NCBI RefSeq assembly: GCF_003226345.1
Contig: NZ_PDOF01000001.1
Location: forward strand, 2,199,202-2,263,201
Length of the DNA: 64,000 bases
Direction: 5' to 3'
DNA from: Alteribacter lacisalsi
Lineage (GTDB): Bacteria; Bacillota; Bacilli; Bacillales; Salisediminibacteriaceae
The position numbers and the translations under genes are program-made. This document shows positions 1 to 8,119 of this stretch, piece by piece; position 1 is the stretch's first letter; each line of letters starts with the position of its first letter. Under the pieces are notes generated by a model, which saw only the letters and a list, made by a program, of their open reading frames with translations, did no database searches and had not been told where the DNA came from.

Positions 1-307
1 CCTGCTGCGGTGATCCGTCCCTTGCCACCACATCGCCTACTTCACTGTCGCCGTCACCCTGGCCCACATGTTTGTTTTTGTCATAGTTATAGCGGATTTT
101 ATACTCATCAAGAGATCTTATTGGAATTTTTATGACGTCCCGGCCGTTTGACATGACAATGCTTTCTTCGCTCACCAGATCCGGGAGATTTTTATTGATC
201 GCTTCCTGGACTTTCTCCTGGTGGCGTTGCTGATCCTGGTAGCCTTTTCGGTGGAGGGACCAATTATCCTGAGAGACAACATAATTCTTACCGACGTTAC
301 TTTTCAT
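1..307 (-). CDS. yhbH: YhbH sporulation protein (DUF444), 5' part
   Basis: The amino-terminal 102 codons of a leftward gene that runs off the window edge. The translation begins [20 protein letters not shown] and continues with the blocks [29 protein letters not shown] and [19 protein letters not shown], which I recognise as the start of Bacillus YhbH (DUF444 family, von Willebrand A-like). The ATG at 305-307 follows a strong GGAGGGAG site. In Bacillus yhbH lies next to prkA and both are expressed in sporulation; here prkA is on the same strand 4.4 kb away, with other genes between them. The biochemical role of YhbH is not settled. The rest of the gene is outside the window. Confidence 0.9.
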   Translation of the reverse strand, partial: MKSNVGKNYVVSQDNWSLHRKGYQDQQRHQEKVQEAINKNLPDLVSEESIVMSNGRDVIKIPIRSLDEYKIRYNYDKNKHVGQGDGDSEVGDVVARDGSPQQ

Positions 308-908
308 TGTCTTACTCCCTCCTTCATTTTTTCATCGTTTCATAAAACCTGTCATCTTATCGTCGATCGCCACTCATGTAACGGAAACAGTCAGGCTTTT
401 ATTAAGCTGAATTCTCCGGCTGTTTTGTATGAAGGGCTCTCAGGCCCTTTACCACTGTCACTTTTCCCGGTGCTGCTTTTGAAGTTGTTTGCTTACGGTA
501 TCTGATTCGACGCAATCGTACAAAAAATTCTTTCGGACAGGCACATTTTTCTTCCTATGCACATACATATAAGAGTGACGACATCCTGTGAACTGTTTAC
601 CGTCTGCCGACACGCCATCCATTTTGAATAGCTTACTTTATCCTATGCAGAAGGCTCGTGTAGTTGACAAAAAAATCTGATAAATATACAAGTCCCTACA
701 TCTCCTTGCATTTTGAAAGTGGACAGGCTTCTTTTAGAACACAAACTTTTAATTTGAAATAAAAAATTATGCCCTTCCCCCTTAGAGCGGTAAGGGGTTT
801 AACGTATCGGGACCATCAATGTGGTTCTTTTTTCATATTTAGACATGTTTTTGTCGTAAAAGAGGGAATATAGGTTAACAACCTTCGTTACTAAGGAGAG
901 GATTGATT
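308..908. other. Intergenic region between yhbH and the BCCT gene
   Basis: No convincing gene. It holds the divergent upstream regions of yhbH and the BCCT transporter. A TTGACA box at 664-669 with TATACA 15 bases on is a weak sigma-A-like candidate. A CCCCTTA/TAAGGGG stem-loop followed by TTT sits at about 777-800, upstream of the transporter, and could be an attenuator or a remnant terminator. The small open frame at 221-505 lies opposite yhbH and in non-coding sequence and is not supported. Confidence 0.5.
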
Positions 909-2420
909 GTGAAAAAAGTCACACCAGTATTCTGGGGAGCATTGGGTATTCTCGTTTTTATCGTTGCTTTTGGTATTATCGCTCCCGCCACGCTTGAGGA
1001 ATTAACCGGAACCCTGCAAGGTTTTATTACAGAAACAATGGGCTGGTATTATCTGCTGATCGTTTCGGGCTTTGTGCTTGTCTGTCTGTTTTTCGTAGTG
1101 AGTCCCTACGGGAAAATTAAGCTGGGGAAACCGGACGACAAACCGGATTATAATTACGCAACATGGTTTGCCATGCTTTTCAGTGCCGGTATGGGGATCG
1201 GCCTCGTTTTCTGGGGAGCAGCTGAGCCGATCTCACACTCGATGATTGATTCGCCTACCACGGAGCCAGGTTCTGACCAGGCGATCAGTGATGCGATGCG
1301 GTTTACGTATTTCCACTGGGGTGTACATGCCTGGGGAATTTATGCGGTCGTTGCCCTTATTCTTGCCTATTTCAAATTCCGCCGTGATGCACCAGGTCTG
1401 ATCAGCGGCACGCTGACACCGATTCTTGGAAAGCATGCCGAGGGAACGCCGGGTAAAATTATTGATATCATTGCAGTAACCGCTACGGTTATCGGCGTTT
1501 CCAGTACACTCGGTTTCGGTGCCGTTCAGATAAACGGAGGACTCAATTACCTGCTTGATGTGGGTAGTAACTTCGGTGTTCAGTTTGTGATTATTGCCGT
1601 GGTTACGGTTCTGTTTATGATCTCGGCATACACCGGTCTGAATAGAGGAATCAAGTACCTGAGTAATGTGAATATGATTCTCGCTGTTCTGCTGTTTGTG
1701 TTCATACTTATTGCCGGTCCGACCCTATACGCATTAAATATTTTCACCAATACACTGGGCACGTACTTACAGACGCTGCCGACGATGAGTTTCCGTCTTG
1801 CTCCTGACAATCCTGAGGCACGTGAATGGATTGACGGCTGGACGATTTTCTTCTGGGCATGGTGGATTGCGTGGGCACCTTTCGTAGGCTCATTTATTGC
1901 CCGCGTTTCTAAAGGACGCACCCTTCGCGAATTTGTTCTTGGCGTACTCTTTGTACCGTGTCTTGTAGGATTTGCCTGGTTTTCCGCATTCGGCGGTACG
2001 GCCATCACGCTTGAAACAAACGGCATTATTGCCATTTCGGAGCTCGCGACTGAGGAAGCTCTGTTCGGGGTATTCGCGCAATACGCTCCAATTGGTACAA
2101 TAATGAGCTTTGTGGCGATTATTCTGATCGGGACATTCTTCATTACCAGTGCTGACTCGGGAACGTTTATTCTCGGGATGCAGACGACAGGCGGTCACCT
2201 GAATCCGTCCAAAACGATTAAACTCGTGTGGGGCGTGATGCTGTCAGCCACCGCACTGATCCTTCTTTATACGGGCGGACTGCAGGCACTGGAAAACGCC
2301 TTGATAATTGCCGCACTCCCGTTTTCGATTATTATGATTCTCATGATCTTTTCCATGATGAAAGCACTGAAACAGGAGAAAAAATCTGACGGAGACAAAG
2401 GGCAGGCAGAGAGGTTATAG
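909..2420 (+). CDS. BCCT family betaine/carnitine/choline transporter
   Basis: Sodium- or proton-coupled uptake of quaternary ammonium osmolytes (glycine betaine, choline, carnitine type) across the cell membrane. About 503 residues with some 12 hydrophobic segments. BCCT signatures are clear: GMGIGLVFWGAAEPI near residue 95, and the WTIFFWAWWIAWAPFVG block followed by FIARVSKGRTLREF around residue 310-345. An AAGGAGAGG site at 893-901 favours the GTG at 909; a TTG at 903 is in frame but too close to it. The gene stands alone, bounded by non-coding DNA and repeats. The exact substrate cannot be read from sequence; OpuD-like betaine uptake is the usual Bacillus role. Confidence 0.93.
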   Translation: MKKVTPVFWGALGILVFIVAFGIIAPATLEELTGTLQGFITETMGWYYLLIVSGFVLVCLFFVVSPYGKIKLGKPDDKPDYNYATWFAMLFSAGMGIGLVFWGAAEPISHSMIDSPTTEPGSDQAISDAMRFTYFHWGVHAWGIYAVVALILAYFKFRRDAPGLISGTLTPILGKHAEGTPGKIIDIIAVTATVIGVSSTLGFGAVQINGGLNYLLDVGSNFGVQFVIIAVVTVLFMISAYTGLNRGIKYLSNVNMILAVLLFVFILIAGPTLYALNIFTNTLGTYLQTLPTMSFRLAPDNPEAREWIDGWTIFFWAWWIAWAPFVGSFIARVSKGRTLREFVLGVLFVPCLVGFAWFSAFGGTAITLETNGIIAISELATEEALFGVFAQYAPIGTIMSFVAIILIGTFFITSADSGTFILGMQTTGGHLNPSKTIKLVWGVMLSATALILLYTGGLQALENALIIAALPFSIIMILMIFSMMKALKQEKKSDGDKGQAERL

Positions 2421-2473
2421 TACTTCAGGTTAAAAAAGGCTTGAATGTTTTCAGAAAGATTGTTGTTTTAATC

Positions 2474-2650
2474 CGCTTCAGGCGGACGCTTTCCGCAGGT
2501 CTAGCTTCAGCCTCCTCGGGGAAAGCTTCTGCTTCTTCCTCTGCCAGCAAAGCTTCGTAGCCTACTGCGTCGAAGCACCTCGCAGCCTACTCAAGAAGTA
2601 AGCGCTGGCAGCTGATGCTTTTCCCGCTGGAGTCACTGCCTTTCGCTCCT
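2474..2650. repeat. GC-rich intergenic repeat, copy 1
   Basis: Member of the dispersed family whose left end reads like GCTGCAGGCGGACGCTTTCC and which contains CAGCCTCCTCGGG and a CCCGCTGGAGTC right half. This copy has an internal insert with CTTCTTCCTCTGCCAGCA shared with the copies at 6961 and 25300. It lies just after the BCCT gene. Confidence 0.8.
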
Positions 2651-2745
2651 TTAAAAAGTGGTCAATAGCAACAATCTGTACGAAAACAGCCTTAAAAAAG
2701 AGGATTTGAACAGACGAACATATGCGGTGTAAATAAAACGCTCCT

Positions 2746-2848
2746 GAAATATACTTCGCTTTCAGCGGGAAGCAGGTGAGCCTCCTCGTACTTCGCACTC
2801 CGGGGTCTCACCTCTGCTTTTCCTCCTGCAGGAGTCTTCGTATATTTC
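2746..2848. repeat. Related palindromic intergenic repeat
   Basis: A variant of the same family bounded by the inverted ends GAAATATAC (2746) and GTATATTTC (2840), with a GGTGAGCCTCCTCG / GGGGTCTCACC core that can fold on itself. It sits between copy 1 and a MITE, so three related elements lie side by side in 620 bp. Confidence 0.7.
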
Positions 2849-2916
2849 ATCCGCTTTGTTCTCTCTTACGTCGAACCCTCACTTACACACTTTTTATGTC
2901 CAAGCCTTATTTTAAT

Positions 2917-3092
2917 GGCTCTGTTAAATCAGTTGTTGATTTTCTCTCTCTTCGCTCCCTTTCCGCGGGCACCACTGCAGCCTCCTCGGGAAAATCGCCC
3001 TGCGGGGTCTTCCGTCGGTGCTGTTCCCGCAGGAGTGTCGCTCGTTCGTTCCAATCAACTTGATTAAATCAACATTAAACTTTAACAGAGCC
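2917..3092. mobile_element. MITE-like element, copy 1, with 8-bp target duplication
   Basis: A 176-bp non-coding element with terminal inverted repeats GGCTCTGTTAAA and TTTAACAGAGCC. It is flanked on both sides by ATTTTAAT, a perfect 8-bp target-site duplication. The interior carries the core shared with the intergenic repeat family (CTTTCCGCGGGC, CAGCCTCCTCGGG, CCCGCAGGAGTGTCG). It encodes no transposase, so it must have been moved in trans. Confidence 0.85.
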
Positions 3093-3123
3093 ATTTTAAT
3101 AAAAATTGCGGATTGACTGTTCC

Positions 3124-3459
3124 TCATTTCCCCAGTTCGAAATAAAGATGATGGTGCAGGCTGCAGCCAGGGTTAAACGATTTGCTGCAGCGGGGACAGG
3201 CATCACTGTGGGCTAAATACTCATCAATGGTCAGTTCGGCTCCACATGTTCCGCAGAGCACGGCTCTGGTTCCGTATTCAGCCCTCTCCCACTTTAAAGG
3301 GTCATGCCCTGCCGTTTCACGGTGGCACAGTATACACGGATAGTAGGTATCACAGCATTTGAATTTAATGGCGATTCGGTCCTGCTCGGAGTGATAATGG
3401 ATACAACGCGTCTCCTCATCAATGACGGGACCGGCAACGTTGAAACCTTTAATATTCAT
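3124..3459 (-). CDS. CHY zinc-finger protein
   Basis: A 111-residue cytosolic zinc-binding protein. It has the CHY-finger layout: CIHYHSEQDRIAIKFKCC, then YPCILCHRE, then LCGTCG and CPRCSKSFNPGC with trailing histidines, giving the several Cys/His pairs expected of this family. The best start is the ATG at 3457-3459, nine bases after AAGGAGG; the longer open frame to 3513 lacks a site. Bacterial CHY proteins are poorly characterised; the eukaryotic relative Hot13 keeps zinc away from a mitochondrial import factor, so a metal-handling or redox role is only inferred. It is followed downstream by a MITE. Confidence 0.85.
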   Translation of the reverse strand: MNIKGFNVAGPVIDEETRCIHYHSEQDRIAIKFKCCDTYYPCILCHRETAGHDPLKWERAEYGTRAVLCGTCGAELTIDEYLAHSDACPRCSKSFNPGCSLHHHLYFELGK

Positions 3460-3623
3460 ACGGGCACGCCTCCTTATTAACTTGAGTGTACCCTGAGGGT
3501 GCTTCTGAATCAAAGTACTGGCATCTGTGACGTACCGGGGCAGCCTGGATTCTGAAGAATATAAGTGATTACACCCTTCCGATCTCTCCTGCTGTATTAT
3601 CCTTTATTTACTTTTGATACCAT

Positions 3624-3667
3624 AAAAAAGAAGCACCCTTTTTTATATAGAAGGAATGCTTCTTTTA
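3624..3667 (-). terminator. Terminator of the signal peptidase gene
   Basis: Read leftward, AGAAGCA pairs with TGCTTCT and is followed by TTTTTT. It lies 20 bp past the stop of the signal peptidase gene. Confidence 0.8.
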
Positions 3668-3686
3668 GATAGTATGTGATTCAGGG

Positions 3687-4286
3687 TTAAAACAGTCTGA
3701 AACCTTCAAGCGGCCAGTATGCCATGTTGGCCCTGCCAACAATGTGCTCCATAGGAACAAATCCAATCTGACGGCTGTCAATACTGTTCTGTCTGTTATC
3801 ACCGAGTACAAAGATATGGCCTCCGGGAACTTCAATTTCTCCGGTAATGTCTTCGAGCGTGAAGTCATCTGTCAGAATGCCGCCGCCCTGTTCTTCACGG
3901 AACTGAGCAAGAAATTCTTCGTCTTGTGGTTCATCATTAATGTAAAGTGTATCGTTTTCGTATTTGAGCGTATCACCAGGCAGTCCGATAACACGTTTAA
4001 TGTAATCTGTTTCTTCCGTGGCGTGGAAAATAATGAGGTCAAACCGGTTCGGCTCTGCAATCTCGTAACCGATCTTGTTTACGATGATCCGGTCCCCGTC
4101 GTTGATGGTGGGCATCATGGACTGACCGTAAACAACATAATTGGTAAACATAAATCCACGGACGAGTATAGCGATGACGAACACAATGGCAAATGTCTTG
4201 GACCAGCTCCACAGTTCAAGCTTCCAATTTTTCCGCTTAAGGGGCTCCTTCATTTCACTGCGACTTTGCCTGTCTGCTGTTTTCAT
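3687..4286 (-). CDS. lepB: Type I signal peptidase
   Basis: Membrane-bound serine protease that removes signal peptides from secreted proteins. The protein has 199 residues, the size of Bacillus SipS/SipT. One membrane anchor (residues about 31-47) is followed by the catalytic GQSMMPT box (Ser56), the YIKRVIGLPGD box with general base Lys97, and GDNRQNSIDSRQIG near the C-terminus. Start: the ATG at 4284-4286 lies nine bases after GGAGGAG, whereas the upstream in-frame ATGs have no ribosome site. It is a single gene with its own terminator, located between prkA and the CHY gene. Confidence 0.95.
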   Translation of the reverse strand: MKTADRQSRSEMKEPLKRKNWKLELWSWSKTFAIVFVIAILVRGFMFTNYVVYGQSMMPTINDGDRIIVNKIGYEIAEPNRFDLIIFHATEETDYIKRVIGLPGDTLKYENDTLYINDEPQDEEFLAQFREEQGGGILTDDFTLEDITGEIEVPGGHIFVLGDNRQNSIDSRQIGFVPMEHIVGRANMAYWPLEGFRLF

Positions 4287-4633
4287 CCTTTTGTTCTCCT
4301 CCATTTTTAGTTGATAGCATCCTAAGTGCGTTTCTAGTAACATAATAGCCGGTAATCCATTTTTTAAACCGTTATCAGGTGATAATTATAATTGTTTTGC
4401 AGATTCATTGAGGATGAATGGCATTGATTGTAATGACTTTCCGTTATTTAGAAGAAGAGGCATAACTCCTTATTGAGAATTTATCCAGCTAAATGAAAAT
4501 AAGGTGAGTTATGTAAGTTTCATACGTGCGAAGAACTTCCGGTGTTATGAGAGTATATTCCCGCCTCTCTTTATCCGAAACCCGATATGCCTAGACTTGC
4601 CGAGAAAAGGCGGCACCGCTTTTATTCAGACAT
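4287..4633. other. Upstream region of signal peptidase gene
   Basis: About 350 bp without a supported gene. On the minus strand a GTTTAA, 13 bases, GGCTAT arrangement just above the peptidase gene (about 4345-4370) resembles a sigma-B promoter with one mismatch, but this is weak. Confidence 0.4.
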
Positions 4634-4680
4634 TAAAAAAGAGAGTGCCTCCAGATTTATCTGGGACACTCTCTTTTTTC
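4634..4680 (-). terminator. Terminator of prkA
   Basis: Near-perfect stem AAAAAAGAGAGTG ... CACTCTCTTTTTT, with the inner pair CCAGA/TCTGG. It overlaps the end of prkA, and its symmetric A and T tracts would let it act in both directions. Confidence 0.9.
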
Positions 4681-6574
4681 AACGGTTCAGGAGGCTTCCG
4701 ACGTAGCGGAGCAGCTCGTTGGCCGATGTGGAGTTGTAGCCATGATCCTCGATCAGGCGGGCAATGACTTCGTTGACTTTTTTAAGCTGATTCTCGTCCG
4801 GCGTTTTCGTTGAGGTCGTAATTTTAACAACGTCCTTCAGATCAGCAAACAGCTTCTTCTGGATCGCTTCGCGCAGACGCTCGTGGGACTGGTAATCAAA
4901 CTTTTTACCTTTCCGGGCATAAGCGGAAATCCGGATAAGAATTTCTTCGCGGAAGGCTTTTTTCGCATTTTCAGAGATTCCAATCTGCTCTTCAATGGAA
5001 CGCATAAGCTTCTCGTCCGGGTTCATTTCCTCTCCGGTCAGCGGGTCGCGCAGCTTGTTTTTGTTGCAATAAGCTTCCACATTATCGAGATAATTGTCCA
5101 TAAGGGTTTTCGCCGACTCCTCATATGAATAGACAAACGCCTTCTGCACTTCTTTTTTCGCAATTTCATCGTATTCTTTGCGGGCTACAGAAATGTAGTT
5201 CATGTAACGCTCGCGGTCTTCCTTCGAGATCGATGCGTGCTGATCAAGGCCGTCCTTAATGGATCGGAGCACATCCAGCGCATTAATCGATGTGAGCTGC
5301 TTGCGGATGATGGCGCTTGAAATCCGGTTGATCACATAACGAGGATCGATCCCGTTCATCCCTTCATCCTGATACTCTTTTTTCATTTCCTCTACGTCCT
5401 GGGTGTTGAACCCTTCCACGCTCTGGCCGTCATACAGCTTCATCTTTTTCAGGATATCAACGCCGTTTTTCTTGGACTCTTTCAGACGGGTGAGAACGGT
5501 AAAGATGGCTGCAATTTTCAAAGCGTGCGGCGCGATATGGACGTTTGAGATGTCACTGTCGCGGATCATTTTATCGTAAATCCGCTCCTCTTCACTCACC
5601 TTCAGGTTATACGGAATCGGCATGACGATAATCCGGGAGTGAAGGGCTTCGTTTTTCTTATTGGCTATAAAGGACTTGTACTCAGCTTCATTCGTGTGGG
5701 CCACGATCATCTCATCTGCGGATATCAGGGCAAACCGGCCGGCTTTGAAGTTTCCTTCCTGAGTAAGAGATAATAAATGCCAGAGAAACTTCTCATCACA
5801 CTTGAGCATTTCCTGAAACTCCATCAGACCTCGGTTCGCTTTGTTGAGCTCCCCGTCAAATCGGTAGGCACGAGGGTCCGATTCGGATCCGTACTCAGCG
5901 ATCGTGGAGAAGTCAATGCTTCCTGTCAAATCGGCAATGTCCTGTGATTTCGGATCTGACGGGCTGAACGTTCCGATGCCGCAGCGGCGGTCCTCGGAGA
6001 AAATAACCCGTTCGACCATAACGTCTTCAATACGGCCGCCATACTCTTTTTCCAGACGCATCAGATTCAGCGGGGAAAGGTTTCCTTCCACCCGGATGCC
6101 GGTTTCTTTCTTAAAATCCTCTCTCAGATGATGAGGAATGAGGTGAAGCGGATCCTCATGCATCGGACAGCCTTTAATACAATAAACGGCTCCATTATCA
6201 TTCTTGGAATACTGTTCGAGTCCTCGTTTAAGCATCGTGACGAGTGTGGATTTACCACCACTCACCGGTCCCATCAGAAGCAGAATACGTTTTTTTACAT
6301 CCAGTCGTTTCGCTGCAGAATGAAAGTACTCTTCCACAAGGCGCTCAAGTGCATCTTCAAGGCCGTAAATCTGATTTTCAAAGAAACGGTAATGCTTTTT
6401 GCCGTCAACTTCCTCTACGCCCGCATCTCTAATCATGTTATAAATACGGGAGTGTGCAGTCTGTGCCACTTCCGGTCGTTCCCTCACAATATCAAGGTAC
6501 TCTGCGAATGTCCCTTCCCACTTCAGGTTCTCTTCTTCTTCCCGGTAGTGCTGAATTTTATTAAGAATGTCCAT
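4679..6574 (-). CDS. prkA: PrkA serine protein kinase / AAA+ protease family protein
   Basis: A 631-residue protein matching PrkA along its length. It has an AAA+ domain with a Walker A box GPVSGGKST at residues 102-110 and the family blocks CPMHEDPLHLIP and SADEMIVAHTNEAEYK, followed by the C-terminal PrkA domain. In Bacillus, PrkA is a sporulation and transition-phase protein acting with YhbH and SpoVR; enterobacterial relatives (YeaG) act in stress. Both kinase and protease activities have been reported for the family. The ATG follows GGAGGAGG by six bases. yhbH lies further downstream on the same strand, separated by the signal peptidase, CHY and BCCT genes. Confidence 0.96.
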   Translation of the reverse strand: MDILNKIQHYREEEENLKWEGTFAEYLDIVRERPEVAQTAHSRIYNMIRDAGVEEVDGKKHYRFFENQIYGLEDALERLVEEYFHSAAKRLDVKKRILLLMGPVSGGKSTLVTMLKRGLEQYSKNDNGAVYCIKGCPMHEDPLHLIPHHLREDFKKETGIRVEGNLSPLNLMRLEKEYGGRIEDVMVERVIFSEDRRCGIGTFSPSDPKSQDIADLTGSIDFSTIAEYGSESDPRAYRFDGELNKANRGLMEFQEMLKCDEKFLWHLLSLTQEGNFKAGRFALISADEMIVAHTNEAEYKSFIANKKNEALHSRIIVMPIPYNLKVSEEERIYDKMIRDSDISNVHIAPHALKIAAIFTVLTRLKESKKNGVDILKKMKLYDGQSVEGFNTQDVEEMKKEYQDEGMNGIDPRYVINRISSAIIRKQLTSINALDVLRSIKDGLDQHASISKEDRERYMNYISVARKEYDEIAKKEVQKAFVYSYEESAKTLMDNYLDNVEAYCNKNKLRDPLTGEEMNPDEKLMRSIEEQIGISENAKKAFREEILIRISAYARKGKKFDYQSHERLREAIQKKLFADLKDVVKITTSTKTPDENQLKKVNEVIARLIEDHGYNSTSANELLRYVGSLLNR

Positions 6575-6876
6575 TTGGGGCCTCCTCCCAATACTGGCTG
6601 GGGAAACAACCAGATATCTTGGTTCATCTTATGCGTGTCTTTCCGGTATCATTCACCCTCTTTGAAAAGACATGCTTGTAAAATCCGTCCGGTTTCGACA
6701 TCCGGGTTCCTTTATTTCTTATACTGTCATCCCAATGCACATGGTCAACGACCTGTACAGTCGGGGCTGTCCCCAGCTTGTTACGATTCATTCTATTGCC
6801 TTGGGCCCAGGTTCAGAACCAGAACAGCCGCAGATTACGCTGCAGGTGGACGCTTCCACACCAAAAAACAGCTAAA
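6575..6876. other. prkA upstream region
   Basis: No supported gene. It contains the prkA leader and, at about 6835-6862, a short fragment matching the left end of the intergenic repeat (GCTGCAGGTGGACGCTT). Small open frames here overlap prkA or the fragment and have no ribosome sites. Confidence 0.5.
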
Positions 6877-6903
6877 TGAAAAAACCGACCGGCTCCGGTC
6901 GGT
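6877..6903 (-). terminator. Displaced terminator of the monooxygenase gene
   Basis: Leftward stem ACCGACCGG-CCGGTCGGT followed by TTTTTT. The only leftward gene upstream of it is the monooxygenase ending at 7337, so it probably served that gene before repeat DNA was inserted between them. Confidence 0.75.
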
Positions 6904-6960
6904 CCCGGAACGCAGACGGTTCTGTGTTTTTGTTTTAGAGAAGCTCTTTGTTGTTTAATT

Positions 6961-7310
6961 ACGCTGCAGGCAGGACGCTTTCCGCGGGCATCGCTTCAGC
7001 CTCCTCGGTAAAGTCCCTGCTTCTTCCTCTGCCAGCATGCCCTTCGAAGCGGTCTGCGTCGAAGCAGCTCGCAGCTTTTTCGAGAGGCTTTGTTAAAGTC
7101 TGGTGTTGATTTCTGCTCACTGCGCTCCCTTTCCGCGGGCACCGCTTCAGCCTCCTCGGGAAAAACGCCCTGCGGGGTCTTCAGCCGGCGCTGTTCCCGC
7201 AGGAGTGTCGCGCGTTCGCTTCAATCAACGATAGAAAAATATCAACATTAAGCTTTAACAGAGCCTTTCGAGAAGCAAACGCTCGTCGCCGGAGTCGCCG
7301 CCTTCCGCTT
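6961..7310. repeat. GC-rich intergenic repeat, copy 2, split by a MITE
   Basis: Left half 6961-7085 and right half 7266-7310 form one repeat of the GCTGCAGGCGGACGCTTTCC family. The uninterrupted equivalent is seen at 25300-25460, where GTTTTCGAGAAGCAAACG is continuous. Here the same site is interrupted by the MITE at 7086-7265 with duplication of TTTCGAGA. Confidence 0.85.
7086..7265. mobile_element. MITE-like element, copy 2, nested in a repeat
   Basis: A 180-bp element with ends GGCTTTGTTAAAG and CTTTAACAGAGCC, flanked by a perfect 8-bp duplication TTTCGAGA (7078-7085 and 7266-7273). Its interior has the CTTTCCGCGGGC and CCCGCAGGAGTGTCG core seen in the copies at 2917, 27594 and 35655. The empty site is represented by the related repeat at 25300. 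Confidence 0.9.
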
Positions 7311-7336
7311 CATATTAAGATCTATCCGCAACAGCT

Positions 7337-7642
7337 TTAAAGGTGATGAGTGGCCTTATACTCAAAAATCTTATTTCCGGATGTGGGGCTTTTATCGAGG
7401 TTTTCACGCCGCTTTTTGTGGGCGTCCTTAAATGCTCGGCTGTCCACCCAGGCACGGTAGTCTTCCTCCGATTCCCACTTCGTCAGGACAACCTGGTAAT
7501 TGTCATCATCGGACGGATCCAGAAACATAAAATCGAGGCAGCCCGGAACCTCCTTCATTTTTTCAGCGCTTTCGGCAAAACGGCTGGATACGTTATCCCG
7601 TCCTTCTTTAGGTACGTGAAGTTCGTTCATTACTACGTACAT
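7337..7642 (-). CDS. ABM-fold monooxygenase, IsdG/HmoA-like
   Basis: A 101-residue protein of the antibiotic biosynthesis monooxygenase fold. The N-terminal MYVVMNE, the QVVLTKWESEEDYRAWV block and the SRAFKDAHKK helix fit haem-degrading IsdG/HmoA proteins. Asn6, Trp65 and His75 align with the Asn-Trp-His triad of IsdG with the same Trp-His spacing, so haem degradation is plausible but not proven. The start is the ATG at 7640-7642, eight bases after GAGGAGG; a longer frame to 7681 is less likely. It is a single gene; its likely terminator lies beyond an inserted repeat. Confidence 0.8.
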   Translation of the reverse strand: MYVVMNELHVPKEGRDNVSSRFAESAEKMKEVPGCLDFMFLDPSDDDNYQVVLTKWESEEDYRAWVDSRAFKDAHKKRRENLDKSPTSGNKIFEYKATHHL

Positions 7643-7783
7643 TTTCCATACCTCCTCATAAAATAAGCGTTCTTTCCTCATTATAAGTGAGAGAGCCGAA
7701 TAGGAAAAGAAATTGGACGTGCATCCGTTTTATTTTCGTGGTATATTGTTTTTACAGAGACGATTGAAGGAGGCGGCAATGTT

Positions 7784-7873
7784 ATGAACTTGCTATTAAT
7801 TCTAGGCGTATGTGCAGCCTTTCTCGCTGCTATTTTTACCGGGGGATACAACTCCAACCCAAACCGTCAATAA
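7784..7873 (+). CDS. 29-residue membrane microprotein
   Basis: Small gene with an ATG at 7784 preceded ten bases earlier by AAGGAGG and followed four bases after the stop by a strong terminator. It encodes MNLLLILGVCAAFLAAIFTG and then a short polar tail GYNSNPNRQ: one membrane helix with a Cys at residue 10. The ribosome site, stop and terminator in tight order support it as a real gene. I do not recognise the family; small single-span proteins of this kind are common in Bacillaceae and often concern sporulation or envelope stress, but that is only analogy. Confidence 0.7.
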   Translation: MNLLLILGVCAAFLAAIFTGGYNSNPNRQ

Positions 7874-7876
7874 TGT

Positions 7877-7916
7877 TAAAAAAGCTGTTCCCCCGCGCGG
7901 GAGGCAGCTTTTTTTC
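7877..7916 (+). terminator. Terminator of the 29-residue gene
   Basis: Stem AAAAAGCTG...CAGCTTTTTTT with an inner CCCGCGCGGG palindrome, directly after the microprotein stop codon. Confidence 0.9.
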
Positions 7917-8119
7917 GTTGATCACCCTGGTTTTCTATAATTCCACTGCCAGCGGACGCTTTACCCCGCGCCCACCCTGAGAGGCAGCTGCATTTTTTTA
8001 AGGACAATTAAATGTGTTTTTTCCCTCTGTATCGAATATAGATGAGAAAGGCGGACAGACCACGCTTCCCAGCTTTACTCCCGCTCCCGCCATAATAACC
8101 ATACGGCAGGTGAAGAAGA

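Noticed and set aside
1580..2198. Minus-strand frames opposite the BCCT gene
   Set aside because: Antisense shadows of a clear transporter gene.
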